30,563 nt of DNA from JAZKJD01 sp040384585. GTDB lineage: Bacteria; Pseudomonadota; Gammaproteobacteria; Diplorickettsiales; Diplorickettsiaceae. A model generated the notes under the pieces. That model ran no database searches and was not told the DNA's origin. It saw only the letters and a list, made by a program, of their open reading frames with translations. The stretch covers positions 1-30,563 of the forward strand of contig JAZKJD010000028.1 in NCBI GenBank assembly GCA_040384585.1. Direction: 5' to 3'. Within the stretch, counting starts at the first letter, position 1. Each line of letters starts with the position of its first letter. Of the stretch, positions 16,670 to 24,800 are shown in pieces. A program made the translations under genes and the position numbers.

Positions 16670-18050
16670 ACAGAATTCTCTCGCGTATTTTTTCATTGCC
16701 AATTAAGAGGTACAGCTTTTCCATTTCTGGACCATCTAGCCGCCCAGTCAAGGCCATGCGTAAGGGGGAAAACAAGGCTTTTCCTTTTAATTTGACTTCA
16801 TCTTTAAGCTGTTGCATGAATGTCTTAAAAGCAATCTGTTTTTCTAGTAAACGGTCTGCCGACTCCCAGAAATGAGGGGCTATGCTTTTTAAAAAACTTT
16901 TTGCTTCATTGCTTAATAACAAGGGTCTATCAAATAAGGTCTTTGCCCATTGCAAAGCTTCATCCGGAAAAGAACTATTGGATCGTATTAGCGCAATAAA
17001 TTCTGGCATTAACGCCTTGGGTACAAGGTTTTTGCTTTCTTCTCCTATCCAAGCAATAAGTTGATTATCACTGCTCTGTGCTAAGGCTTGTTTCTGCCAA
17101 TACAATAATTGCGTATTATCATAACGTGCCGGCGACTTTCCTAGTCGTTTCAATGAAAATTCTTGACTTAATCCTTGCATATCCATAAAAGCAGGATTCA
17201 TATAAGTATGACCCAGTCGTGCTAAATAATTTTGTAAAGCCTCTGGAAAATAACCTAATTCGCGTAATGCTTTCAAGCTAAAACTACCGTGTCGTTTTGA
17301 TAACGGCGCTCCATCTTCTCCGACAATTAAGGACATATGCCCGTAAGCAGGAATTGCCAAATCCAATGCTTGCAATAGCATAATCTGTCTAGGGGTATTG
17401 GTAAGATGGTCTTCACCACGCAGAACATGCGTTACCTCCATCAAGGCATCATCGATGGCATTACAAAAGAAAAAAGCGGCAGAACCATCGCTACGTTGAA
17501 TAATGAAATCACCAATATCATCGCTGGAAAAAGCTTGCTCCCCCTTCACTAAATCATAAAATTCAATGGTTTGAGCGGGTAGCACCTGAAAACGTAAGCT
17601 CGCTTTTTTACCTTGAGTTTTTTTTTCAGCGACTTGCGTTTCACTCAATTGGCGGCAAACACCGGAATAACGCGGTGGTTTCCCTTGTGACAATTGGCGT
17701 TTTCGCTCCATAAGCAACGTTTGTTCCGTACAAAAACAAGGATAGGCACGACCCAAGTCTTGTAATTTCTGATAATAATGTTCATAAACAGCTTGACGCT
17801 GTGATTGAAAATAAGGACCTTCCCCCGCAGCTTTTCCGGGACCTTCTTGCCATGGCAGGCCTAACCATAATAAATCAACTTGCACTTGTTCAGACAATGC
17901 TTGCAAGGAACGTGTTGCATCACTATCTTCTATTCTTAACAAAAAACACCCTGCTTGGGATTTGGCTAATAAGAAACTAAATAAGGCAGTTCTAGCATTT
18001 CCTAAATGGATATAGCCAGTGGGACTAGGGGCAAAACGGGTTTTTATCAT
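16653..18050 (-). CDS. gltX: glutamyl-tRNA synthetase
   Basis: 465 aa, charging tRNA-Glu. The HIGH-like motif is FAPSPTGYIHLGN (6-18) and the KMSKS-like motif is PLSKRHG (249-255). C105, C107 and C132 fit three of the four zinc ligands of E. coli GluRS; the fourth (His) is Gln here. The frame runs open to 18131, but the extra 27 residues come from the palindromic element upstream, so the ATG at 18050 (MIKTRFAPSPTG) is chosen. Some Legionellales carry two GluRS genes, so this may be one of two paralogues; the canonical catalytic motifs say it is active. Confidence 0.95.
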   Translation of the reverse strand: MIKTRFAPSPTGYIHLGNARTALFSFLLAKSQAGCFLLRIEDSDATRSLQALSEQVQVDLLWLGLPWQEGPGKAAGEGPYFQSQRQAVYEHYYQKLQDLGRAYPCFCTEQTLLMERKRQLSQGKPPRYSGVCRQLSETQVAEKKTQGKKASLRFQVLPAQTIEFYDLVKGEQAFSSDDIGDFIIQRSDGSAAFFFCNAIDDALMEVTHVLRGEDHLTNTPRQIMLLQALDLAIPAYGHMSLIVGEDGAPLSKRHGSFSLKALRELGYFPEALQNYLARLGHTYMNPAFMDMQGLSQEFSLKRLGKSPARYDNTQLLYWQKQALAQSSDNQLIAWIGEESKNLVPKALMPEFIALIRSNSSFPDEALQWAKTLFDRPLLLSNEAKSFLKSIAPHFWESADRLLEKQIAFKTFMQQLKDEVKLKGKALFSPLRMALTGRLDGPEMEKLYLLIGNEKIRERILYAKNL

Positions 18051-18070
18051 AAATCTCTGCGAATTACGCA

Positions 18071-18167
18071 TTCGGTAGACCGGCTCAGGGTCCTGCCACC
18101 GGATACGCTTTTTTTTGTAATGGCTAACCACAAAAAAAAGCGCATCTCGTTGTCACCCTTCGCCGAA
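18071..18167. repeat. palindromic intergenic element, copy 2
   Basis: Lies between the divergent gltX and lpxH. GGGTCCTGCCACC (18088-18100) and GTCACCC (18152-18158) form the shared ends; the inner arms GCTTTTTTTTGT and ACAAAAAAAAGC surround AATGGCTAACC. Outer TTCGG (18071) and CCGAA (18163) also pair. Confidence 0.8.
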
Positions 18168-18208
18168 AGGTATAAAAATAACATGAATTTACGCTATCAT
18201 TAAGCCCT

Positions 18209-18937
18209 ATGTCGACCTTATTCATATCAGATTTACATTTAAGCGCTCAGCAGCCTAACTTGACACGTCTTTTTCTTTATTTTTTGCAACATCAAGCGAG
18301 ACACGCTGAAGCACTTTACATATTGGGGGATCTGTTCGAAACCTGGATTGGCGATGACAACGAAACGCCATTTAATAAACAGATAGCAACGGCGTTAGCA
18401 GAACTAACGGCCAGCGGAGTCGCCACTTATTTTATGGCGGGTAATCGCGACTTTTTAATGGGTCAGCGTTTTATTGAAAAAACAGGATGCAAACTATTAG
18501 CGGACCCCAAACTTATCACCCTTTATGGGATTCCCACACTACTGATGCATGGCGATAGTTTGTGTACCTTGGATAAACGTTATGTCATTTTTCGGCGCTT
18601 AACGCGCACTCGATTTTTACAATCCCTATTTTTGAAATTACCCTTATGGCTACGACAAAAAATTGCATGTTATTTGCGTGGCAATGACAATGACCATGAA
18701 AACACCCTCAGCGATGAAACAAAGTTTGATGTCGTCATGAGTACATTATGTAGCGACTTAAAACGCTATCCCGCACAATTGATTATCCATGGACATACGC
18801 ATAAACCTTGTATCCAGCTATTTCAAGTCAATAAATCACTTTTGAAACGCATCGTATTAAGTGATTGGAATACAAAGCAAGGTAACGTGCTGATAATATC
18901 GCCAAACAAGAGATGTGAATTGATTTATTTCTCGTAA
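18209..18937 (+). CDS. lpxH: UDP-2,3-diacylglucosamine diphosphatase
   Basis: 242 aa. LpxH removes UMP from UDP-2,3-diacylglucosamine to give lipid X in lipid A synthesis, at the inner face of the inner membrane. Metallophosphatase ligands are all visible: D8 and H10 (SDLHLS), D41 (GDLFETWIGDD), N79 (GNRDF), H114 (MHGD) and H194/H196 (HGHTH), nearly the E. coli numbering. The LPLWLR segment of the membrane-touching insertion is present. Full length, so this organism should make lipid A. The ribosome site is weak. Its last 13 bp overlap the convergent cvpA end. Confidence 0.96.
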   Translation: MSTLFISDLHLSAQQPNLTRLFLYFLQHQARHAEALYILGDLFETWIGDDNETPFNKQIATALAELTASGVATYFMAGNRDFLMGQRFIEKTGCKLLADPKLITLYGIPTLLMHGDSLCTLDKRYVIFRRLTRTRFLQSLFLKLPLWLRQKIACYLRGNDNDHENTLSDETKFDVVMSTLCSDLKRYPAQLIIHGHTHKPCIQLFQVNKSLLKRIVLSDWNTKQGNVLIISPNKRCELIYFS

Positions 18938-19443
18938 ACGTTAGGGTGTGTTGACAAATGCGCACTCACAGAGTCCGGTAATAACCCTTTTACCCAATTT
19001 TCTAAAGGTTCAAAGTGCGGGATTAATACCGATTCTTGCCAGGATTCTTCTTTAGAAAAAGGCGTTAACCCCGTTAATAACATCAGTAAAACAACCACTA
19101 AAGCGCCACGCGCAATACCGAAAATGACCCCTAACACTCTATCCGTTCCGCTTAATCCTGTATTAGAGACCAATTGTCCAATCAAATAATTAATCAACAT
19201 ACCTAATATCAACGTTACCAAAAACAAACCAACAAAACTGACGACTAACCTGACGGAATCGGAATGAATAACATTGACTAACAAGCCAGCAATATATTGG
19301 TAAAAGATAAAACTGATAATAATAGCAGCTACCCATATGACTAAAGAAATCACTTCGCGCACAAATCCACGCATCACGCTAATCAGCACAGAAAGTGCGA
19401 TAATAGCGATAATGGTATAGTCTATCCAATTAAACGTAGACAT
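18925..19443 (-). CDS. cvpA: CvpA family inner membrane protein
   Basis: 172 aa with four membrane helices (about 7-25, 28-50, 62-86 and 100-124), the CvpA layout, and the conserved start NWIDYTIIAIIALSVLISV followed by RGFVREV. CvpA is linked to envelope homeostasis and, in E. coli, to colicin V export; in other bacteria it is often next to purF, which is not seen here. AAGG precedes the ATG. A possible -10 TATACT is read on the minus strand at 19476-19481. Convergent overlap of 13 bp with lpxH. Confidence 0.9.
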   Translation of the reverse strand: MSTFNWIDYTIIAIIALSVLISVMRGFVREVISLVIWVAAIIISFIFYQYIAGLLVNVIHSDSVRLVVSFVGLFLVTLILGMLINYLIGQLVSNTGLSGTDRVLGVIFGIARGALVVVLLMLLTGLTPFSKEESWQESVLIPHFEPLENWVKGLLPDSVSAHLSTHPNVYEK

Positions 19444-19475
19444 GAGCGACCTTGAATGAGGAAATAGTTGGACAA

Positions 19476-19481
19476 AGTATA
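19476..19481 (-). promoter_or_regulatory. possible -10 of the cvpA promoter
   Basis: TATACT on the minus strand, 33 bp before the ATG. The -35 about 16-17 bp upstream is poor (TTTAAC/TTAACC), so this is weak. Confidence 0.3.
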
Positions 19482-19535
19482 GCGTATTTTTTTCTAGGTT
19501 AAAATTGATGCTTTAGCAAAAGTAGAATTTACGCT

Positions 19536-19555
19536 CACTTTATTACTATAAAGTG
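19536..19555. promoter_or_regulatory. palindrome upstream of the U-box gene
   Basis: CACTTTAT-TACT-ATAAAGTG is a perfect 8-bp inverted repeat 60 bp before the U-box gene start. TATAAA inside the right arm could serve as a -10, so a protein bound here could control the promoter. Confidence 0.4.
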
Positions 19556-19615
19556 CATAGCTTATTGATGAAATTTCTTGTATCCTTGATTTAAGGACTT
19601 TGGTAGGAGTCAAAA

Positions 19616-20731
19616 ATGAATAAATGTTCCCCCATACTATTCGATACCATTGAGGCGTTGGAAGCGATTCTCAAACGCTGTTGCAGTGAAAAATTTGAAG
19701 GAGAGTTTTTTCGACATCTATTAATAGATACGCAAGGGTATACTTATTTTAGATCGGACATCTTAGCTATCCCTCATGAAGTAGCAGAATCGCCGGCACT
19801 ACAATTTCCAGGAAAAGAAAACGTGATTTACTCTATCTCGGAAATCAAGAACATCTATGAAAAAGATCCTCAATCAGATAAATTTATTTTTAATAGAAAG
19901 CTGGCTGAAATCTTTGAATCTGTAGATAACCTCCCTGCTAAAAGCTTATTGGCTGCTGCCAAATTAGATTGCCCAATTAGTATGAGTGAGTATTCACTTC
20001 CTGTGGTGAATACAGATGGCCGTACTTATGACCGGAGTTCAATAATTAGATGGGTTGACAAGATGGAGAAGGATCCCATTACAAGTCAACCCTGTAAAAA
20101 AGAAGAATTACTACTCAATAGGGCTTTGACTTCCTTAATCACATTAAGGTTAAGGTATCAAATTTTAGATACAAAAGAAATACTGCTGCGAATCACTGTG
20201 TTAAAAGAGGAAGAAAAGGCTTGTTCAGAAGAAAGAAATAGGACGTTGCTACCCCGCTATGAAGAAAAAAAAAGGTGCCAGAATATTCTTGATGCTCTTC
20301 CTAACCTTGGTACAAGAATCCTTCTACCAACTATTATTTTTGGCTTTTCTTTTATAATATTTTATGGATTTCTCTCTGATATGGAGAAATATATAGGAAT
20401 AGAGAAATATAGTGGGAAAGAGAATCAATCTCTCAGAATATTCTTAAAATGTGCAGTTATAGCTCCAATTATCTTATTTTCGTATAACAAGCTTGTTAGA
20501 GATATTCCTAAGCAGAGAAAAGAAACTATAAAATCTATAAATGAACTAGAAGGTAAAATAATAGCAGAAGAAGGCCATTTTGCAAATTGCCTTAACGAAC
20601 TCGATCAACAAATTAAGGTATTAAATGATAGGCGCGTTCTCGGTAAGCATGGGTTTTTCTCTCAAGCCTCTCCTGAAGAACGAGCACTAACACTCTTTTG
20701 CAAAATCACTCAAGGTAAAAACAGAATGTAA
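19616..20731 (+). CDS. U-box protein with two membrane segments (putative E3 ubiquitin ligase effector)
   Basis: 371 aa. Residues 117-178 are a U-box: LDCPISM start, DGRTYDRSSIIRW (W146), DPITSQP (153-159) and LNRALTSLI. U-boxes recruit eukaryotic E2 enzymes, so in a bacterium this points to a secreted ubiquitin ligase. Residues 33-105 look like a second, degenerate unit (DTQGYTYFRSDIL ... KDPQSDKF-x-FNRKLAEIF). Residues 183-228 are charged and likely coiled coil, 234-252 and 274-290 are hydrophobic membrane segments, and 295-335 is another coiled coil. That suggests anchoring in a host or bacterial membrane. TAGGAG precedes the ATG. The end overlaps the convergent pyrE end by 45 bp. Legionella LubX and GobX are functional analogues; orthology is not claimed. 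Confidence 0.88.
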   Translation: MNKCSPILFDTIEALEAILKRCCSEKFEGEFFRHLLIDTQGYTYFRSDILAIPHEVAESPALQFPGKENVIYSISEIKNIYEKDPQSDKFIFNRKLAEIFESVDNLPAKSLLAAAKLDCPISMSEYSLPVVNTDGRTYDRSSIIRWVDKMEKDPITSQPCKKEELLLNRALTSLITLRLRYQILDTKEILLRITVLKEEEKACSEERNRTLLPRYEEKKRCQNILDALPNLGTRILLPTIIFGFSFIIFYGFLSDMEKYIGIEKYSGKENQSLRIFLKCAVIAPIILFSYNKLVRDIPKQRKETIKSINELEGKIIAEEGHFANCLNELDQQIKVLNDRRVLGKHGFFSQASPEERALTLFCKITQGKNRM

Positions 20732-21220
20732 ATGATAACCTTTATTTTCTAATGTTTCTCGGCCACCTTCTTCTCTGTCAACAAGTACAGCAACTTCACT
20801 AACCTGTAAACCTTCCTTTTCTAAGATTTCAATTGTCTTAAGTACACTACCGCCAGTCGTAATCACATCTTCAACAATTAAACAATCTTGACCTTTAGAA
20901 AAAATTCCTTCAATTTGCTTTTTTGTTCCATAATCCTTGGCTTCTTTACGACAAATCAGCATCGGTAAATTTTGGTCTAAAGAAATACACGTTGCCACCG
21001 GTAACGCGGTATAAGGGACTCCGCATAACAAAGAAGGTTTTATCTCTTTCACACAATCCCATAAAGCATTAGCAACCGCTCGCAAGATTTGTGGATAAGC
21101 AATGAGGGAACGCAGATCGATATAAATAGGGGAAATAGCCCCGCTTCGCAAGGTAAACTTACCAAATTTAATGACATTAATTTGTTTTAAGGTTTCGGCC
21201 AATGCCTGCTTCTTATTCAT
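20687..21220 (-). CDS. pyrE: orotate phosphoribosyltransferase
   Basis: 177 aa. Joins orotate and PRPP to form OMP in pyrimidine synthesis. The FGKFTLRSGAISPIYIDLR start and the PRPP loop CLIVEDVITTGGS are clear. The ATG at 21220 overlaps the gyrA end by 8 bp; a TTG at 21235 in frame would add five residues. I prefer the ATG, though neither has a strong ribosome site. Co-transcribed after gyrA, an unusual partner, so its level may follow gyrase expression. Confidence 0.94.
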   Translation of the reverse strand: MNKKQALAETLKQINVIKFGKFTLRSGAISPIYIDLRSLIAYPQILRAVANALWDCVKEIKPSLLCGVPYTALPVATCISLDQNLPMLICRKEAKDYGTKKQIEGIFSKGQDCLIVEDVITTGGSVLKTIEILEKEGLQVSEVAVLVDREEGGRETLENKGYHLHSVFTLSDFAKEC

Positions 21221-23765
21221 TAATTTCTTCTTCAATACGTTCCAAACCTACCAATGTTTCACCCTCATTCAAGCGAATTAAACGTACACCCTGGGAATGC
21301 CGCCCCGCACTGCGAATTTCTTCCACACGAGTACGAACTAAAGTCGCTTTATTCGTTATTAGCATGACTTCATCTTGTGGAAATACTTGAACAGCGGCAA
21401 CAACATTACCATTTCGTTCTGTTATTTTAAGTGCGACAACACCACTACCCCCGCGACCGGTCAACCGATGATCCGCTATCGGCGTACGTTTCCCATAACC
21501 ATGACGGCTAGCCGTTAATATTTGCCCATCGGATTGTGCAATAATCAGTGAAATTACCTGTTGCCCCGCTTGTAATTTAACCCCTCTAACACCACAGGCG
21601 GTACGTCCCATAGAACGGACTTTACTTTCGTTAAAACGAATAACTTTTCCAGCATCCGTAAATAACAAAACATCCTGCTGTCCATCCGTTAAGGCAACAC
21701 CCACTAAGCGATCCCCTTCACGCAAATCGATAGCAATAATACCGTCATTTCGTGGTCTAGAAAAATCAACTAAACTGGTTTTCTTGACAGTACCATTGGC
21801 AGTCGCCATAAAAATAGTATGGTCTGCATCATAATGTTGTACCGGTAGTACGGCATGAATACGCTCGTTCTCACTCAGCGTTACTAAGTTAACAATGGGT
21901 TTCCCTTTGGCGGATCGACTTCCTTCAGGTAATTTATATACCTTAAGCCAATGCACCTTACCTAAACTTGAAAAACATAATAAAGTAGCATGCGTATTGG
22001 CAATTAATAAATGTTCAATAAAATCTTCTTCTTTCACATCACCCGATGATTTCCCTCTTCCACCACGACGCTGTGCTTGATAAACGTCTGCTGCTTGTCT
22101 TTTTACATAACCCTCGTGGGAAAGCGTAACAACAACATCCTCGGATGGAATTAAATCTTCTGCACTAAATTCAGCGTCTACCGTGACAATCTCAGTACGT
22201 CGTGCATCAGAAAACTCTTCTCTGACAGCGCATAGTTCTTCTCGTACCACCTGTCGTAACCGTTCTGGGTTGTTAAGAATCTCTAATAAGTCACTGATAA
22301 TCACTAACTGATTACGATATTCAGTGAGAATCTTTTCTTGTTCTAAGCCGGTTAGACGATGTAAACGAAGATCTAAAATAGCCTGTGCTTGTTCGGGTGA
22401 TAAGCGGTAACGATTGGTTTCTTTTATGAGGCCAAGCAAATTTTCATTTTTTTCCGTCAGCAATTTATTATCGAGTACAGGCACTTTACGCAACATGTCA
22501 GTCACCATACCTAATTGCCAATCTTGTTTTAAAAGTGCTTGCTTGGCCATATTCGGATCGTTTGCTGCTTTGATTAAGGCAATCATAGCGTCAATGTTGA
22601 CAAGTGCAATCCCTAAACCCTCTAAGAGATGGGCACGTTCTCGCGCTTTGCGCAAATCAAACAGTGTCCGTCGTGTTACCACTTCGCGTCGATGAGATAA
22701 AAATGCTTCTATCAGCTGTTTGAGATTAAGTAAGGCAGGCCTTCCATCCACCAAAGCCACCATATTAATACCAAACGTGACTTGCATCTGTGTCTGAGAA
22801 AATAGATTATTAAGCAGAACATCGGCATTTTCACCACGTCGCATTTCAATAACGACTCGCATACCCTCTTTGTCTGATTCATCCCGTAGTGCCGTAATCC
22901 CCTCAATGCGTTTTTCTTTGACTAGTTCAGCAATTTTTTCTATGAGTTTTGCTTTGTTAACCTGAAAAGGCAGCTCTATGACAATGATTCGTTGTTTGTT
23001 GGTCTTTCCATCATGCTCAAACACTGTCCTTGCTCTGACAAATACCCGTCCTCTTCCTCTGTGATAAGCGTCTACAATGCCTTGTTTTCCATAAATTAAT
23101 CCTGCTGTTGGAAAATCAGGACCTTTAATAAATGACATCAACCCAGAGATACTAAGCTCAGGATCATCGATCAAAGCGACACAAGCGTCGATGACTTCAG
23201 TGAGGTTATGCGGTGGAATATTCGTCGCCATCCCTACGGCTATTCCTGAGGAGCCATTAACCAGTAGATTGGGAAGTCGCGTGGGTAAAACGACGGGAAT
23301 TTGCTCTGTTTCATCATAGTTAGCAGCGAAATCAACCGTTTCTTTCGCTAAATCGGCTAGTAAAGCATGTGCAAGCTTTGACATGCGAATTTCGGTGTAT
23401 CGCATCGCGGCAGCAGAATCACCATCTATCGAACCAAAATTACCCTGTCCATCGATTAATACTGAGCGCATGGAAAAGGTCTGCGCCATACGCACAATCG
23501 CATCATACACGGCGACATCGCCATGGGGATGGTATTTACCAATCACATCCCCGACGACACGCGCTGATTTTTTATAGGGCTTATTCCAATCATTCCCCAA
23601 CTCACTCATGGCATATAAAATCCGCCTATGGACTGGTTTTAGACCATCACGTACATCCGGCAAAGCACGCCCCACGATAACGCTCATGGCATAAGCGAGA
23701 TAAGACTGCTTTAGCTCTTTTTCTATCGAAACGGAAATAATTTCATTAGCTACGGATTCAGTCAT
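21213..23765 (-). CDS. gyrA: DNA gyrase subunit A
   Basis: 850 aa, the DNA-cutting subunit of gyrase. The catalytic tyrosine is Y123 (AAMRYTEIR) with the supporting arginine just before it. The GyrA box QRRGGRG in the C-terminal domain marks it as gyrase, not topoisomerase IV. In the quinolone region the sequence is HPHGDVAVYD: the residue equal to E. coli Ser83 is Val84 and the Asp87 equivalent is kept. The ATG at 23765 is followed by the usual short leader before LKQSYLAYAMSVIV. A palindromic element lies in its 5' leader. First gene of a pair with pyrE. Confidence 0.98.
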   Translation of the reverse strand: MTESVANEIISVSIEKELKQSYLAYAMSVIVGRALPDVRDGLKPVHRRILYAMSELGNDWNKPYKKSARVVGDVIGKYHPHGDVAVYDAIVRMAQTFSMRSVLIDGQGNFGSIDGDSAAAMRYTEIRMSKLAHALLADLAKETVDFAANYDETEQIPVVLPTRLPNLLVNGSSGIAVGMATNIPPHNLTEVIDACVALIDDPELSISGLMSFIKGPDFPTAGLIYGKQGIVDAYHRGRGRVFVRARTVFEHDGKTNKQRIIVIELPFQVNKAKLIEKIAELVKEKRIEGITALRDESDKEGMRVVIEMRRGENADVLLNNLFSQTQMQVTFGINMVALVDGRPALLNLKQLIEAFLSHRREVVTRRTLFDLRKARERAHLLEGLGIALVNIDAMIALIKAANDPNMAKQALLKQDWQLGMVTDMLRKVPVLDNKLLTEKNENLLGLIKETNRYRLSPEQAQAILDLRLHRLTGLEQEKILTEYRNQLVIISDLLEILNNPERLRQVVREELCAVREEFSDARRTEIVTVDAEFSAEDLIPSEDVVVTLSHEGYVKRQAADVYQAQRRGGRGKSSGDVKEEDFIEHLLIANTHATLLCFSSLGKVHWLKVYKLPEGSRSAKGKPIVNLVTLSENERIHAVLPVQHYDADHTIFMATANGTVKKTSLVDFSRPRNDGIIAIDLREGDRLVGVALTDGQQDVLLFTDAGKVIRFNESKVRSMGRTACGVRGVKLQAGQQVISLIIAQSDGQILTASRHGYGKRTPIADHRLTGRGGSGVVALKITERNGNVVAAVQVFPQDEVMLITNKATLVRTRVEEIRSAGRHSQGVRLIRLNEGETLVGLERIEEEINE

Positions 23766-23827
23766 AAAAACCTATTGCACGCAGAATTAAGATCAAACTA
23801 CCTGTGCACGGGACAAAAATTTCAAAA

Positions 23828-23906
23828 GAGGTGGGTGACATAGAGGCCAGCTTTTTTTGTGGCGTAAACCGGCAAAAAAAGTGCACCCAGTGGCAGGACC
23901 TACCTC
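23828..23906. repeat. palindromic intergenic element, copy 3
   Basis: Inverted relative to copy 4. On the minus strand it runs from GAGGTAGGTCCTGCCACT through a core TTTTTTTGCCGGTTTACGCC to ATGTCACCCACCTC. It lies 63 bp before gyrA, between the start codon and a possible -10 (TATAGT, minus strand, 23921-23926), so it may be transcribed as part of the gyrA leader. Confidence 0.85.
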
Positions 23907-24030
23907 CCGCATTTTCTGCACTATACTAGTCCGTATTTTACCATAAATAGAGCCCGACAGGCAGCCTTATTCAGCTAAAATCTAGCGTAAACTCTGTGAG
24001 GGACAAAAAAACAAGCTAATTAATAAGCGT

Positions 24031-24384
24031 TTACTTTGTCTCAGTGCTATTAGAAGTGGTGCTATCCTTATTCTCGCTTGTCGGAGGGGTAGGCGTTGTT
24101 GTAGTTGAGGTATCAGGGTTAGCCGTTGTTGTTGACGGTGTGTCCGCCCCTGCTACGGGCTGAGTGGCATCAGGTGTTGCAGTAGGGGGTGTTTGCGTAG
24201 GTTCTGCCGATGATGGACTAACGGGCTGCTGAGTTTGATCAAGCCCGTTTGCAGGCACTGGATTCGTTATTTGATCTTGGACAGACGATGCCGTATCTGT
24301 TTCGCCTGTTTGCTTATCAGAAGGCTGATGACAACCGGCTAAAACCACTGTCAGCAGCATAGAAACCAAAAACTTCTTATACAT
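24031..24384 (-). CDS. small Thr/Pro-rich lipoprotein
   Basis: 117 aa. MYKKFLVSMLLTVVLAGC is a lipoprotein signal with lipobox LAGC (Cys18), so the mature protein is lipid-anchored. The rest is low-complexity, rich in Thr, Pro, Ser and Gln, with no fold visible: probably a flexible surface or periplasmic tether. The ATG at 24384 has GGGGA 9 nt upstream; a TTG at 24390 is the alternative. It stands alone. Confidence 0.8.
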   Translation of the reverse strand: MYKKFLVSMLLTVVLAGCHQPSDKQTGETDTASSVQDQITNPVPANGLDQTQQPVSPSSAEPTQTPPTATPDATQPVAGADTPSTTTANPDTSTTTTPTPPTSENKDSTTSNSTETK

Positions 24385-24639
24385 AAGCAAAATTCCCCAT
24401 CTAGTAGTGCTTAATTTAAGCGTTAAAAAAACCTTGTCAGTAGAGTTAGATCGCGCTCTTAAGGCCCATTCATGCTCGTGTGCCTAAGCACGACGTGAAA
24501 TCTTTTGGGTATAAAACTGCAAAAGCAACCCCCTGACAAAACCCTGAACCCTTCCTAATGAAAGGCCATGCCATGGTAAGCATAGCAAAACTTTTCAGTA
24601 AAACAAAATCCAATAAATCCTTTAACCCTAGTCGCCTGC

Positions 24640-24667
24640 TTGCTAAGCGACTAAATACTGTTATAAT
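24640..24667 (+). promoter_or_regulatory. promoter of the candidate small RNA
   Basis: TATAAT (24662-24667) is a consensus -10, with TTGCTA (24640-24645) 16 bp upstream as a fair -35. The -35 sits in the loop of an inverted repeat TAGTCGC-N11-GCGACTA (24629-24653), which could be an operator. Confidence 0.5.
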
Positions 24668-24673
24668 GACCCT

Positions 24674-24800
24674 AGATTTAGTTTTTGTAGGCAAATGAGA
24701 TGCACTGTTGAGCTTACTTAAATAAGAGAAGCAAGGCAGAAGATAAAAAATCAGTGCCTTGTAAACCCAGAACTAAAGCGAAAATACTTTAGTTTTTTTT
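24674..24800 (+). ncRNA. candidate small RNA of about 125 nt
   Basis: Bounded by a consensus-like promoter and an intrinsic terminator, with no reading frame between. It has a 7-bp stem CAAGGCA/TGCCTTG (about 24732-24761) before the terminator hairpin. It could equally be an attenuated leader of rne. Family unknown. Confidence 0.4.
24771..24800 (+). terminator. rho-independent terminator
   Basis: AACTAAAG (24771-24778), loop CGAAAATA, CTTTAGTT (24787-24794), then TTTTTT. The stem is short and AT-rich but the T run is good. Confidence 0.6.

Noticed and set aside
24470..24694. 74-aa frame on the minus strand in the rne leader region
   Set aside because: Composition is not protein-like, there is no ribosome site, and it covers the promoter of the candidate small RNA.
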